The notes below the pieces were generated by a model. The model ran no database searches, was not told the origin of the DNA, and saw only the letters and a program-made list of their open reading frames with translations. A stretch of DNA of 64,000 nt, taken from positions 372,001 through 436,000 of the forward strand of contig NZ_JAKENF010000004.1 of NCBI RefSeq assembly GCF_021491355.1. The letters are read 5' to 3'. Origin of the DNA: Alitabrizicola rongguiensis. GTDB lineage: Bacteria > Pseudomonadota > Alphaproteobacteria > Rhodobacterales > Rhodobacteraceae. Shown piece by piece: positions 24,941-34,527 of this stretch. The position numbers and the translations under genes were made by a program. Each line of letters opens with the position of its first letter. Position 1 is the first letter of the stretch.

Positions 24941-25900
24941 TCAGGCGTCGATCTCTGTGCCCAGTCCAAGCCTTTTGGCATTCGCCAGCGCGATGGCAGC
25001 CACGGCGAGATCCTGAAGCGCGACACCGGTTCCGTCGAACAGCGTGATCTCCGACGCGGACTGCCGGCCGGGGCTCTCCCCGGTCAGCACCGCGCCAAGC
25101 GGGACGATATCCTCGGCTTTCAGAAGCCCGCCTGACACGGCGTGCTGCGCTTCCCCGATCGTCACCGACTGTGCCATTTCGTCGGTGAAGACCCGCGCGC
25201 GTGCCAGAAGCGCGGGCTCGACTTCCTGCTTGCCCCGCGTATCCGTGCCCATGCAGGCAAGATGCGTGCCGTCGCTGACATGCGCACTCATCAAACTGGC
25301 CTCGGGGGCCGAGGTGATGGTGATGATGACATCCGCCTCGCGCATCCGGTCGAGCGGCACGGACTCGAATGGGAGCCCCAGCTCTGCCACCGCATCGCCG
25401 AGGCGCGGCAGCATCTCGGGGTGCAGGTTCCAGGCGATGACCCGCTCGAACTGACGCACCCGTGCCGCTGCCCGAAGCTGAAAGACCGACTGATGCCCCG
25501 CGCCGACGATCCCCAGAACGCGCGCCTCCGGCCGGGCTAGCCTGTCGATGGAGATCGCCGAAGCGGCGGCAGTGCGCAACGCAGTCAAAAGGTTGCCGCC
25601 CACCATTGCAACCGGGCGGCCGGTCTCCGGATCGAACAGGAATATGCTGGACTGGTGGTTGATGAGACCGCGTGCAGCATTCCCGGGGAAGTATCCGCCC
25701 GACTTGACCCCGAGCATCCCGGCAGACAGGTCGATCCCCGACTTGAAGCCGTACTGGCGGCCTTCGCCCAGCGCCTCCCGGACGACCGGGAAGTTCCGCG
25801 CCTCGCCCCGCGCCATGGCCGCCAGGCAATTGCTGACGGCCTCGAAGGCATCGTCGGCCGTGACGAGCCGGGGGATGAGGGCCTCTTGCACGACGAGCAT
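24941..25900 (-). CDS. bhcD: Iminosuccinate reductase of the beta-hydroxyaspartate cycle
   Basis: 319-residue member of the ornithine cyclodeaminase/mu-crystallin family with a Rossmann NAD(P) site (VLGIVGAGHQSVFQLRAA). It resembles Paracoccus denitrificans BhcD, as I recall it, in FPVVREA, GGNLLTALRTAAASA and FDGTGVALQDLAVA. BhcD reduces iminosuccinate to L-aspartate with NADH, regenerating the amino donor of the cycle. ATG 25900, with GGGGGT upstream, is chosen over TTG 25915. It is the last gene of bhcABCD. Without its neighbours it would be called an ornithine cyclodeaminase. Confidence 0.9.
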   Translation of the reverse strand: MLVVQEALIPRLVTADDAFEAVSNCLAAMARGEARNFPVVREALGEGRQYGFKSGIDLSAGMLGVKSGGYFPGNAARGLINHQSSIFLFDPETGRPVAMVGGNLLTALRTAAASAISIDRLARPEARVLGIVGAGHQSVFQLRAAARVRQFERVIAWNLHPEMLPRLGDAVAELGLPFESVPLDRMREADVIITITSAPEASLMSAHVSDGTHLACMGTDTRGKQEVEPALLARARVFTDEMAQSVTIGEAQHAVSGGLLKAEDIVPLGAVLTGESPGRQSASEITLFDGTGVALQDLAVAAIALANAKRLGLGTEIDA

Positions 25901-25933
25901 TTCAGAGACCCCCAATCAAGTCTTTGCGTTTCA

Positions 25934-27103
25934 TCAGTATGCCTTGCCGCGCGCGGAGATTGGCCAGACAACCTCGACCTTGCCGCCCCGGACACCAACG
26001 TACCAGTCGTGCACGTTGCAGGTCGGGTCGCAGTGCCCCGGAACGAGCCGCAGCTTGTCATTCACCTTGAGCACGCCGGACGGATCCTCGATTACACCGT
26101 GCTCATCCGAGCACTTCAAATATTTCACGTCACTCCGACCAAAGACGACAGGCAGGCCCGAGTCCACTGACTGCGCCTTGAGGCCGGCATCGACGATGGC
26201 CTTGTCGGCTTTCGCGTGGCTCATCACCGAGGTCAGGATGAAGAGCGCGTTCTCCCACTCTCCCTCGTCGATCCGCTTGCCGTCCTTGTCACGGATGCGG
26301 CCGTAGTCGGCGTCCATGAAGGCGTAGGAGCCGCATTGCAGCTCATTGTAGACGCCCGAAGCTCCTTCGAAATAGTAACTGCCGGTCCCGGCCCCGCCGA
26401 CGATGTCGCAGGTCAGGCCCACCGCCTTGAGGCCTGCCACCGCGTCCTTCACCTGCGCGACGGCCGCGTCGATCTTGGCCTTCCGGTCCTCGTAAAGCTC
26501 CATGTGCTGCATCGCACCCTGATAGGCCTGGATGCCGCTGAACTTCAGCCCCGGCGCCGCAGCGATGGCCTGCGCGATGGCCACCACTTCGGGCGTGGTC
26601 TTGACACCGCAGCGCCCTGCGCCGCAGTCGATCTCGACGAGGCATTCGATGGTCGTGCCATGGCGAACGGCAGCCGCCGAAAGATCGGCGACATTCGCGA
26701 GGTCGTCGACGCAGACGATGGTGCGCGCGCCAAGTTTCGGCAGGCGGGCCAGGCGGTCGATCTTGGCAGGGTCGCGCACCTGGTTCGACACCAGCACGTC
26801 CTTGATGCCGCCGCGCACGAAGGCTTCGGCTTCCGACACCTTCTGGCAGCAGACGCCGCAGGATCCGCCAAGCCGTTCCTGCAACAGCGCCACATCGACC
26901 GACTTGTGCATCTTGCCGTGCACGCGGTGGCGCACGCCCATCGCCTTCGCCGCCTCGCCCATCTTGCGGATGTTGCGCTCGAGCGCATCGAGGTCGAGCA
27001 CGAGGCAGGGCGTCTGGATATCGGCTTCGGCCATGCCCGGCAGGGCCGGAATGTCATAGCCGACTTCGAAGCCGGACAGGTTCTTTGGCGTGGTCACGTT
27101 CAT
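25934..27103 (-). CDS. bhcC: beta-Hydroxyaspartate aldolase (D-threonine aldolase fold)
   Basis: 389-residue fold-type III PLP enzyme of the DSD1/D-threonine aldolase family. The PLP lysine is in VHGKMHKS (Lys64), and the C-terminal metal pair H-x-D is at His357/Asp359 in PGHCDPTCNVHD. BhcC joins glyoxylate and glycine to give erythro-beta-hydroxyaspartate, the entry step of the cycle. The neighbours bhcB and bhcD, and not the fold alone, give this assignment. A ribosome site (AAAGG) precedes the start. Confidence 0.92.
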   Translation of the reverse strand: MNVTTPKNLSGFEVGYDIPALPGMAEADIQTPCLVLDLDALERNIRKMGEAAKAMGVRHRVHGKMHKSVDVALLQERLGGSCGVCCQKVSEAEAFVRGGIKDVLVSNQVRDPAKIDRLARLPKLGARTIVCVDDLANVADLSAAAVRHGTTIECLVEIDCGAGRCGVKTTPEVVAIAQAIAAAPGLKFSGIQAYQGAMQHMELYEDRKAKIDAAVAQVKDAVAGLKAVGLTCDIVGGAGTGSYYFEGASGVYNELQCGSYAFMDADYGRIRDKDGKRIDEGEWENALFILTSVMSHAKADKAIVDAGLKAQSVDSGLPVVFGRSDVKYLKCSDEHGVIEDPSGVLKVNDKLRLVPGHCDPTCNVHDWYVGVRGGKVEVVWPISARGKAY

Positions 27104-27106
27104 GGG

Positions 27107-28060
27107 TCAGCCTTTCATCCAGGGCAGCTTGTCGAGATCGACATTTCCGCCAGTTATCACCACCCCGACCCGCTTGCCGCGGAACACGTCCGGGTTCCTA
27201 AGGATCGCCGCCAGCGGCACCGCGCTGGAGGGCTCCACGATGATCTTCATGCGCTTCCACATCAGCTTCATCGCCTCGACGATCTCCTCCTCCGAGACGG
27301 TAAGGATGTCGGTGACGTGGCGTTGCACGAAGTGCCAGGTCAGGTCCTTCAGAGGAACCTTCAGCCCATCCGCGACTGTCTCTGGCGCATCGTCGGCGAT
27401 GATATGGCCGGCGCGGAACGACCGCGCGGCATCGTCTGCTTGCGCGGGCTCTGCCGCATAGATCTTCACCTTCGGCGCGATGTTCGACAGCGTCAGGCAG
27501 GTACCCGACACCATGCCGCCGCCGCCAATCGGCGCGATCACTGCGTCGAGATCCGGCACCTGGCTTGCCAATTCGCGGGAGCAGGTTCCCTGTCCGGCGA
27601 TGACGCGGGGATCGTTGTAGGGATGAACGAACTCCGCCCCGCTTTCCGCGACCACCTCTGCGAAGACCGCCTCGCGCGATGAGGTCGAGGGCTCGCATTC
27701 CACCACGCGACCGCCATAGCCGCGGACGGCATCCTTCTTGGCCTGCGGCGCGGTGCGCGGCATGACGACGGTGCAGGGAATGCCCCGGCGCCCCGCGGCG
27801 TAGGAGAGGCAAAGACCGTGATTTCCCGAGCTGTGGGTGGCGACCCCGCGCGCAGCATCGGCATCGCTTAGGCCGAACACTGCGTTGGATGCCCCGCGCG
27901 CCTTGAAGGCGCCGGCTTTCTGCAGGTTCTCGCATTTGAAGAACAGCTTCGCCCCTGCCATGGCGTCGATGGTCGACGAGGTCAGGACGGGCGTCTTGTG
28001 GACGTATGGTGCGATCCGGTCATGGGCCGCGAGAACATCGTCGAAAGTCGGGATGTACAT
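27107..28060 (-). CDS. bhcB: beta-Hydroxyaspartate dehydratase (serine/threonine dehydratase fold)
   Basis: 317-residue fold-type II PLP enzyme. The PLP lysine lies in AGAFKARGASNA (Lys53), the phosphate-binding loop is APIGGGGMVSG, and SSGNHG contacts the substrate. BhcB dehydrates beta-hydroxyaspartate to iminosuccinate. Alone it could be named threonine or serine dehydratase/racemase; its place between bhcA and bhcC makes the cycle role very likely. The ribosome site GAGGAG overlaps the end of bhcA, and bhcC begins 4 bp downstream. Confidence 0.92.
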   Translation of the reverse strand: MYIPTFDDVLAAHDRIAPYVHKTPVLTSSTIDAMAGAKLFFKCENLQKAGAFKARGASNAVFGLSDADAARGVATHSSGNHGLCLSYAAGRRGIPCTVVMPRTAPQAKKDAVRGYGGRVVECEPSTSSREAVFAEVVAESGAEFVHPYNDPRVIAGQGTCSRELASQVPDLDAVIAPIGGGGMVSGTCLTLSNIAPKVKIYAAEPAQADDAARSFRAGHIIADDAPETVADGLKVPLKDLTWHFVQRHVTDILTVSEEEIVEAMKLMWKRMKIIVEPSSAVPLAAILRNPDVFRGKRVGVVITGGNVDLDKLPWMKG

Positions 28061-28070
28061 CGAATGCTCC

Positions 28071-29261
28071 TCAGGCGGCCGTAGTCAGTTCAACGGCGGC
28101 CGTGCGGCGGAAATGCTCCTGCGCCGCCGCAACACCAGACCCCAGGCGGACCGGCCAACCGAGATCGGCCATGCACATCTCGGCGGTCGAGAGACCCGCC
28201 AAGACCATCACGTCAGTCAGCATGCCAAGATGGCCGATCCGGAAGACCTTGCCCGCCACTTCGCCCAACCCCACGCCGAAGGCCACGCCATACTTGCGTG
28301 CGGCAAGCTGGACGAGGTCGGTTCCGTTGCAGCCCTCTGGCACCACCACCGCCGTGATCGTGTCGGAATAGAGATCGGGCGAGGCCGCGCAGGGGCGCAT
28401 TCCCCAGGCGGCCACTGCCTGCCGCACACCTTCCGCCAGACGCTGATGGCGGGCAAAGACCCCGTCCAGACCCTCGTCCTCCAGAATCTCGACCGATCGG
28501 GCGAGACCGGCGATCAGACCCACGGCGGGGGTATAGGGATAACCGCCTGTCGCATAGCTTTTCAGCATGTCCCGGAAATCGAAGAAGGTGCGCGGCAGGC
28601 GCGCAGTTTCCATGGCCGCAAGGGCCTTGGGCGAGACGCCAAGGATGGCCAGACCAGCGGGCAGCATGAACCCCTTCTGGCTGCCCGCTACGGCGATATC
28701 GACCCCCCATCCGGCCATCTCGAACGGCATCGACGCGATCGAGGACACGCCGTCGACGAACAGGAGGGCCGGATGCGCGGCTGCATCCATGGCGCGACGC
28801 AGTCCGGCGATGTCGGATTTCACGCCGGTCGCCGTCTCGTTATGCGTGCCGAGCACGGCCTTGATGCGATGGTCGCGGTCGGCCCTTAGCGCCGTCTCGA
28901 TCGCTTTCAGAGGGGCGCCCTGGCCCCACGGCGTTTCGATCACCTCGACATTCAGCCCATGCCGCCGGCAGAGGTCGATCCATCGATGTGAAAACATGCC
29001 GAACCGCGCGGCGAGTACGGTATCGCCGGGCGAAAGAGTGTTGGCGATCGCTGCCTCCCAGCCGCCGGTACCGGTGCTTGGAATGATAATGACTTCACCC
29101 TCACCCATGCGCAGAATGCGCCGCACGCCCGCTACCGCCGGGCGGAAAAGCCGGGCAAAGGCCGGCGAACGGTGATCCAGCGTTGGCATATCGCATGCCT
29201 TGCGGATCTCCTCGGGCATGTTGGTCGGGCCGGGAATGAAGATGGGGTTCTGCGCTGACAC
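28071..29261 (-). CDS. bhcA: L-aspartate:glyoxylate aminotransferase
   Basis: 396-residue class V PLP aminotransferase (alanine-glyoxylate/serine-pyruvate type) with the PLP lysine in GSQKGFMLP (Lys196). The N-terminus SAQNPIFIPGPTNMPEEIRKACDMPT matches BhcA as I know it. It transfers the amino group of aspartate to glyoxylate, giving oxaloacetate for the cell and glycine for BhcC. GTG 29261 has a clear GGAGG ribosome site; the upstream frame lacks one. It is the first gene of the operon, divergent from bhcR. Confidence 0.93.
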   Translation of the reverse strand: MSAQNPIFIPGPTNMPEEIRKACDMPTLDHRSPAFARLFRPAVAGVRRILRMGEGEVIIIPSTGTGGWEAAIANTLSPGDTVLAARFGMFSHRWIDLCRRHGLNVEVIETPWGQGAPLKAIETALRADRDHRIKAVLGTHNETATGVKSDIAGLRRAMDAAAHPALLFVDGVSSIASMPFEMAGWGVDIAVAGSQKGFMLPAGLAILGVSPKALAAMETARLPRTFFDFRDMLKSYATGGYPYTPAVGLIAGLARSVEILEDEGLDGVFARHQRLAEGVRQAVAAWGMRPCAASPDLYSDTITAVVVPEGCNGTDLVQLAARKYGVAFGVGLGEVAGKVFRIGHLGMLTDVMVLAGLSTAEMCMADLGWPVRLGSGVAAAQEHFRRTAAVELTTAA

Positions 29262-29436
29262 CGCTGCCTCCGTCTGGCTACGAGACGAATAGATCACGGA
29301 CAGCACTATTCGCCAATTTTTTCGAAAAGATTTTTCATTTCGTAATCCATGCGCTAAAATCTATTGAAATCAACGTGTCGGCATTTTTCATGGGGAACGG
29401 CGCGTTCTTCGGAACACCGTGAAAAGGGGTGGAACC
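29262..29436. promoter_or_regulatory. Divergent bhcA / bhcR promoter region
   Basis: This 175-bp, distinctly AT-rich gap includes the palindrome TTTTCGAAAA (29319-29328) and the T/A-rich stretch to about 29370. In Paracoccus the equivalent intergenic region is bound by BhcR, so the palindrome is a candidate operator core. No gene is visible. Confidence 0.6.
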
Positions 29437-30252
29437 ATGGCAGATTCTCCTCGCCCCAGGGGGCGACCCAAGGCCTTCAATGACAAGACGGACCAGAACA
29501 CCGTGCAGACGCTGGACCGCGCCATTGACCTGCTGGAACGTCTGGCGGCGAGCGCCGGCATGACTCTCTCGGCTTTGGCAGAGGCATCTGGGCAGCCCGT
29601 GGCAACAGTCTATCGTGCTCTTGTCACGCTGCAGTTGCATGGCATGGTCGAGGTTGAGGGACCAAACCAGCTCTGGCACATCGGCGGGGGGGCGTTCCGG
29701 GTGGGATCTGCCTTCCTTCGACGCACAAAGGTGGTGGAACGCGCTCGGCAACCGATGGAAATGCTGATGCGCGAGACCGGCGAGACGGCCAATCTTGGGG
29801 TGGAGGTTGCGGATGAGGTCCTGTTTCTGGCGCAGGTCGAGACGCATCAGGTCATCAGGGCGTTCTTCCCACCGGGCACCAAGGGACCCATGCACGTCTC
29901 GGGAATCGGCAAGGCGCTGCTTGCGTGGTACAGCCCTAGCAGGATCGAAGGGATCATCGCTCGCCAGGGCTTGCGACGTTTCACCGACCGATCTCTGTCG
30001 ACGGTGGAAGCTCTGGCGGAAAGCCTGACCCTGACCCGAAGTCGCGGCTTTGCCATCGACGATCAGGAGCGTGCCGAGGGCATGCGCTGCATCGCTGCGC
30101 CGATCTTCAATGGCTTGGGCGAACCGATAGCAGCGATTTCGGTGTCGGGTCCGACCTTCCGCCTGTCCAGCTCCGACGATGACCGTATCGGACGTCTGGT
30201 GCGGATGGCCGCTGACCAGGTTACTGATGCCGTTGGTGGACGTGCGACCTGA
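29437..30252 (+). CDS. bhcR: IclR-family regulator of the beta-hydroxyaspartate cycle
   Basis: 271 residues: an N-terminal winged HTH (QTLDRAIDLLERL, then MTLSALAEASGQPVATVYRALVTL) and an IclR effector domain (GPMHVSGIGKALLAW, AAPIFNGLGEPIAAISVSGP). In P. denitrificans BhcR senses glyoxylate and controls bhcABCD, and this gene holds the same divergent position. ATG 29437, with AGGGGTGG upstream, is chosen over GTG 29419. Confidence 0.9.
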   Translation: MADSPRPRGRPKAFNDKTDQNTVQTLDRAIDLLERLAASAGMTLSALAEASGQPVATVYRALVTLQLHGMVEVEGPNQLWHIGGGAFRVGSAFLRRTKVVERARQPMEMLMRETGETANLGVEVADEVLFLAQVETHQVIRAFFPPGTKGPMHVSGIGKALLAWYSPSRIEGIIARQGLRRFTDRSLSTVEALAESLTLTRSRGFAIDDQERAEGMRCIAAPIFNGLGEPIAAISVSGPTFRLSSSDDDRIGRLVRMAADQVTDAVGGRAT

Positions 30253-30613
30253 GGCTCGAACCTGATCGCGTTTGACCTGTCGCTTAGGGCTCTCGTGCAG
30301 AGAAACAGAGCCTGCCCTGGCATCTCGCGCGCGGCATGACGGAACACTCAATGGTGGCCTTCTGGCAGAGCAAGGTAGCCTGCGAAGCCCCCAACTCTCA
30401 TCGCTCGGGAAGAGCCTGATGACGGAAATTGCGGGAGGTCAGGGCTTGATCTCCTGCGGCACACTGAGAGGTCCGCTTTCGCCCGAGTGCCGACATTGGA
30501 TGCAGAAGGCGGCCCGCAGATTTATGCGCCCTTTATGCCATTCCGACCAAATCCGAATGGAGATTTTATCACCATTTCGGCCATTCCGGTCGGGCATATA
30601 AGGGGGCTTTCCC
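30253..30613. promoter_or_regulatory. kdp upstream region
   Basis: This 361-bp gap follows bhcR. No conserved gene is visible. Its final 100 bp are AT-rich and carry the KdpE-like repeat, so it holds the kdp promoter. Confidence 0.5.
30521..30537 (+). promoter_or_regulatory. KdpE-like direct repeat
   Basis: TTTATG-CGCCC-TTTATG is a direct repeat with 11-bp periodicity, resembling the paired T-rich half-sites bound by the response regulator KdpE in other bacteria. It lies 77 bp before the first small gene and 164 bp before the end of kdpF's leader. Confidence 0.5.
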
Positions 30614-30697
30614 ATGCTTGACCTTGTCTACCTCTCGCTCGCAGCCGGGGGTTTTGCTCTGGCCGCAGCAGCGATCCGGGCCATCGAAAGGCTTTGA
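30614..30697 (+). CDS. Small one-helix membrane peptide upstream of kdpF
   Basis: 27 residues, MLDLVYLSLAAGGFALAAAA then IRAIERL: one hydrophobic helix and a short charged tail. It lies 3 bp before kdpF with AGGGGG about 8 bp ahead of its start. It is not KdpF, which follows. From memory, similar peptides occur before kdpF in other alphaproteobacteria. It may stabilise the KdpFABC complex or be a translational leader; the function is unknown. Confidence 0.6.
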   Translation: MLDLVYLSLAAGGFALAAAAIRAIERL

Positions 30698-30700
30698 TCC

Positions 30701-30787
30701 ATGTTTGACCTGATCCTTGGCCTCGCCACCGCGGCGGGGTTGTTTGGCTACCTTCTCGCGGCTCTGCTGCGCCCCGACTGGTTCTGA
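30701..30787 (+). CDS. kdpF: K+-transporting ATPase small subunit KdpF
   Basis: 28 residues (MFDLILGLATAAGLFGYLLA, ALLRPDWF): a single membrane helix ending in the LxxPExF-like tail typical of KdpF. KdpF is a lipid-like stabiliser of the KdpABC pump. It sits directly before kdpA, in the standard order. Confidence 0.85.
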   Translation: MFDLILGLATAAGLFGYLLAALLRPDWF

Positions 30788-30797
30788 GGAGAGCGAG

Positions 30798-32468
30798 ATG
30801 ACCGATCTTCTTGGATACATGCTCTGGTTTGCGGTGCTGATCGGCCTCGCGGTTCCTGCCGCAGTGTGGATGAACCGCGTCTACGCCGGGGTTCCTGCAT
30901 TTGCGCGAACCGAAAGGACAATCCTGCGGATGGCGGGCATAGACGGCTCGCGCGGAATGGGATGGGCGGAATACGCGATCGCAGTCCTGATCCTCAACGC
31001 CGTCGGCTTCTTCCTGCTTTACGCGATCCTGCGGCTTCAAGGCGTCCTACCCCAGAACCCTGACGGCATCGTCGGAATGTCGCCGGACCTCGCCTTCAAC
31101 ACCGCAATCAGCTTCATCACCAACACCAACTGGCAGGCCTATTCGGGCGAGGCGCAGCTGTCCTACTTCAGCCAGATGGCCGGACTGACCGTGCAGAACT
31201 TCCTGTCCGCCGCCACGGGCATGGCGGTAGGCGTCGCCGTGATCCGCGGTTTCACCGAGCCGAAGGGTGCCACGCTTGGTAACTTCTGGACCGACATGAT
31301 CCGTTCGGTCCTGTGGATCCTCTTGCCGATGTCGGTCCTGCTGGCACTGTTTCTGGCACTTCAGGGGGTTCCGCAGACTTTGCTCGGCGCCATTCAGGCC
31401 ACGGGCGTCGAAGGGCAGGAGCAGATCATCGCGCGCGGCCCCGCTGCCGCCCAGATCGCCATCAAGCAGCTTGGCACCAATGGCGGCGGCTTCTTTGGCG
31501 TGAACTCGGCCCATCCGTTCGAGAACCCGACGATTGCCTCGGATCTCGCCCAGACCTGGGCGATCCTGCTGATCCCGGTCGCATTCTGCTTCCTGTTCGG
31601 GATCATGGCCAAGGACCGCCGGCAGGGCGTGGCGATCTTTGCCTCGATGGCGGTGATGTTCGTGATCGGCCTTGCCACGATCCACCTCTACGAAACCTGG
31701 GGCAACCCGCTGCTCGGCTCTGGCGCGAACATGGAAGGGAAGGAACAGCGCTTCGGCGCAATGCTGTCCTCGCTCTGGGCCGCCTCGACAACCGCGGCCT
31801 CGAACGGTTCGGTCAACGCGATGCATGACAGCTTCATGCCGCTGTCCGGCCTGGTGATGATGGTCTTCATGCAGATCGGCGAGGTGATCTTCGGCGGAGT
31901 CGGCGCAGGCCTCTACGGGATGCTTCTCTACGTCGTGCTCGCCGTCTTCCTTGCCGGGCTGATGGTCGGGCGGACACCCGAATATCTGGGCCGCAAGATC
32001 GAGGCCCGCGAGGTCACACTCGCGATGCTGGCCTTCCTGTCGATGCCGCTTGGTATCCTTGTCTTCGCGGCGCTGGCCGTGACGGTTCCTGCGGCAACGG
32101 CCGCGATCCAGGATGCCGGGCCGCATGGCCTGTCCGAGGCGCTTTACGCCTATTCCTCGGCAACCGGTAACAACGGGTCGGCGTTCGCGGGCTGGGGCGC
32201 GGCGCTGCCCTGGCACACGACGGCGATTGGCCTTGTCATGCTGCTGGGCCGTTACGCCATCATCCTTCCGATGCTGGCCATCGCGGGCAGTCTGATCCGC
32301 AAGCAGCCCGCCCCGGAAAGCGCCGGGACCTTCCCGACCCACGGACCGCTCTTCGTGACGCTGCTTGTCCTGACTGTCGTGATCCTGGGCGCCTTGACCT
32401 TCTTCCCTGTCCTTGCCCTTGGCCCCATCGCGGAAGAAACCGCGCGTTTGGCTGGCCAGACCTTCTGA
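30798..32468 (+). CDS. kdpA: K+-transporting ATPase subunit A (selectivity channel)
   Basis: 556-residue channel-like subunit with about ten helices. Selectivity-filter-like repeats are visible (NTNWQAYSGE, GTNGGGFFGVNSAHPFENP, TAASNGSVNAMHDSF, ATGNNGSAFAGW). It selects K+ and passes it to KdpB. ATG 30798 has GAGGAG upstream; the longer frame overlaps kdpF. Confidence 0.95.
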   Translation: MTDLLGYMLWFAVLIGLAVPAAVWMNRVYAGVPAFARTERTILRMAGIDGSRGMGWAEYAIAVLILNAVGFFLLYAILRLQGVLPQNPDGIVGMSPDLAFNTAISFITNTNWQAYSGEAQLSYFSQMAGLTVQNFLSAATGMAVGVAVIRGFTEPKGATLGNFWTDMIRSVLWILLPMSVLLALFLALQGVPQTLLGAIQATGVEGQEQIIARGPAAAQIAIKQLGTNGGGFFGVNSAHPFENPTIASDLAQTWAILLIPVAFCFLFGIMAKDRRQGVAIFASMAVMFVIGLATIHLYETWGNPLLGSGANMEGKEQRFGAMLSSLWAASTTAASNGSVNAMHDSFMPLSGLVMMVFMQIGEVIFGGVGAGLYGMLLYVVLAVFLAGLMVGRTPEYLGRKIEAREVTLAMLAFLSMPLGILVFAALAVTVPAATAAIQDAGPHGLSEALYAYSSATGNNGSAFAGWGAALPWHTTAIGLVMLLGRYAIILPMLAIAGSLIRKQPAPESAGTFPTHGPLFVTLLVLTVVILGALTFFPVLALGPIAEETARLAGQTF

Positions 32469-32477
32469 GAGACGATC

Positions 32478-34517
32478 ATGTCAAAACATCCAATCCTCCG
32501 AACTCCGGCAGGTCAGCTTCAGCGCGCCGCGATCCGCGATGCCTTCGTAAAGCTTGACCCGCGGCGGCTGAAATCAAACCCGGTCATGTTCGCAACAGCC
32601 GTGACCGCCCTGCTGACGACCGTCCTCGGCCTGCGCGACCTCGTCTCGGGAACTGGTGGCGCGGGAGCCACCCTCCATATTTCGGCTTGGCTCTGGATCG
32701 CGGTTCTCTTCGCGAACTACGCCGAGGCACTGGCGGAAGGGCGTGGCCGGGCTCGGGCCGACAGCCTGCGCGCCACCAAGGCCGATACCATGGTTCGCCT
32801 GCTCGCCGAGGCGAATACCCCACCCGAGGAAGCGACGATGGTGGCATCTTCGGGCCTTCGAGAAGGTCAGTATGTGCTCGTCACGGCGGGCGACATCATT
32901 CCGACCGATGCCGAGGTCGTCCATGGCGTGGCGTCGGTCGATGAAAGCGCGATCACCGGTGAAAGCGCGCCGGTTATACGCGAAAGCGGCGGAGACCGCA
33001 GTTCGGTCACGGGGGGGACGCGCATCGTCTCTGACAGCCTTGTGCTGCGCGTGACAGCCGAGCCAGGCAAGAGCTTCCTCGATCGCATGATCGCCCTTGT
33101 CGAAGGCGCCGAGCGGCAGAGGACACCAAATGAGATTGCGCTCAACATTCTTCTGGCAGGGCTGACGCTGATCTTCCTGTTCGTGGTCGTGACCCTCGAG
33201 CCCTTCGCCAGCTTCTCGGGAGCACAAATTCCCGTCGTCGCGCTGGCCGCGCTGTTCGTGACGCTGATCCCCACGACGATCGGGGCGCTTCTTTCAGCGA
33301 TCGGTATTGCCGGCATGGATCGGCTCGTGCGGGCCAACGTGATCGCGAAGTCGGGCCGTGCTGTCGAAGCGGCGGGAGATGTCGATACGCTGCTGCTGGA
33401 CAAGACGGGAACGATCACCTTCGGCAACCGTATGGCGGACGATCTTTTTCCGGCCCCCGGCGTGACACGCGAGGCGCTTGCGGTGGCGGCGGGACTGGCC
33501 TCGCTGGCCGACGAGACGCCCGAAGGTAAGTCGGTGACCGAGAAGGCGCGCGAGATCCTTGGCCGCGGGCTTCCCGAAGCACCGGGGGCCGAGGCGGTTC
33601 CCTTCACCGCCCAGACCCGCCTGTCTGGCGTGGACCTTCCAGACGGCAGGCGCCTGCGCAAGGGGGCGGTCGATGCGATCATGCGGCTGACCGGGCAAAG
33701 CCTTCCAGCGGCGCTTGCCCATTCGGTCGAGACGATTGCCCGCTCGGGTGGCACACCGCTGCTGGTGGCAGAGGATCGCGCCATCCTTGGGGTGATCCAT
33801 CTGAAGGACATCATCAAGCCCGGCGTTCGCGAACGCTTCGCCGACCTGCGCGCCATGGGCATCCGCACGGTGATGATCACGGGGGACAACCCGCTGACGG
33901 CAGCGGCCATCGCGGCCGAGGCCGGGGTGGACGACTTCCTTGCCGAGGCGACGCCGGAGATGAAGCTCGACTACATCCGCAAGGCACAGGCCGGCGGACG
34001 GCTGGTGGCGATGTGCGGCGACGGGTCGAACGACGCACCTGCTCTGGCCCAGGCTGATGTCGGGGTGGCGATGAACTCGGGCACGCCAGCGGCAAAAGAG
34101 GCCGCGAACCTGATCGACCTCGACAGCGATCCGACAAAGCTGATCGAGGTGGTGATGGTGGGCAAAGGGCTGCTCATCAGCCGCGGGTCGCTTACGACCT
34201 TTTCGATCGCGAATGACGTGGCCAAGTACTTCGCCATCCTGCCCGCGATCTTCGTGACTGCCTATCCCGGCCTCTCGGTCCTGAACGTGATGCAGCTCGC
34301 TTCGCCCACTTCGGCGATCCTGTCTGCGGTGATCTTCAATGCCCTCATCATCGTGGCGCTGATCCCGCTGGCCCTGCGCGGCGTCAAATATGCCCCGAGC
34401 TCGGCGGCGGCCCTCCTGCGGCGCAACCTTCTGGTCTACGGCGCAGGCGGTCTGATCGTGCCCTTCCTCGGCATCAAGGCCGTGGACATGGCGCTGGCAG
34501 CGCTGAACCTCGCTTAA
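32478..34517 (+). CDS. kdpB: K+-transporting P-type ATPase subunit B
   Basis: 679-residue P-type ATPase. The phosphorylated aspartate is Asp308 in [13 protein letters not shown] (Asp307 in E. coli). The TGES motif (ITGESAPV) and the hinge motif [19 protein letters not shown] are intact. It energises high-affinity K+ uptake by KdpA. It begins 9 bp after kdpA. Confidence 0.96.
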   Translation: MSKHPILRTPAGQLQRAAIRDAFVKLDPRRLKSNPVMFATAVTALLTTVLGLRDLVSGTGGAGATLHISAWLWIAVLFANYAEALAEGRGRARADSLRATKADTMVRLLAEANTPPEEATMVASSGLREGQYVLVTAGDIIPTDAEVVHGVASVDESAITGESAPVIRESGGDRSSVTGGTRIVSDSLVLRVTAEPGKSFLDRMIALVEGAERQRTPNEIALNILLAGLTLIFLFVVVTLEPFASFSGAQIPVVALAALFVTLIPTTIGALLSAIGIAGMDRLVRANVIAKSGRAVEAAGDVDTLLLDKTGTITFGNRMADDLFPAPGVTREALAVAAGLASLADETPEGKSVTEKAREILGRGLPEAPGAEAVPFTAQTRLSGVDLPDGRRLRKGAVDAIMRLTGQSLPAALAHSVETIARSGGTPLLVAEDRAILGVIHLKDIIKPGVRERFADLRAMGIRTVMITGDNPLTAAAIAAEAGVDDFLAEATPEMKLDYIRKAQAGGRLVAMCGDGSNDAPALAQADVGVAMNSGTPAAKEAANLIDLDSDPTKLIEVVMVGKGLLISRGSLTTFSIANDVAKYFAILPAIFVTAYPGLSVLNVMQLASPTSAILSAVIFNALIIVALIPLALRGVKYAPSSAAALLRRNLLVYGAGGLIVPFLGIKAVDMALAALNLA

Positions 34518-34527
34518 GGAGAAAATC

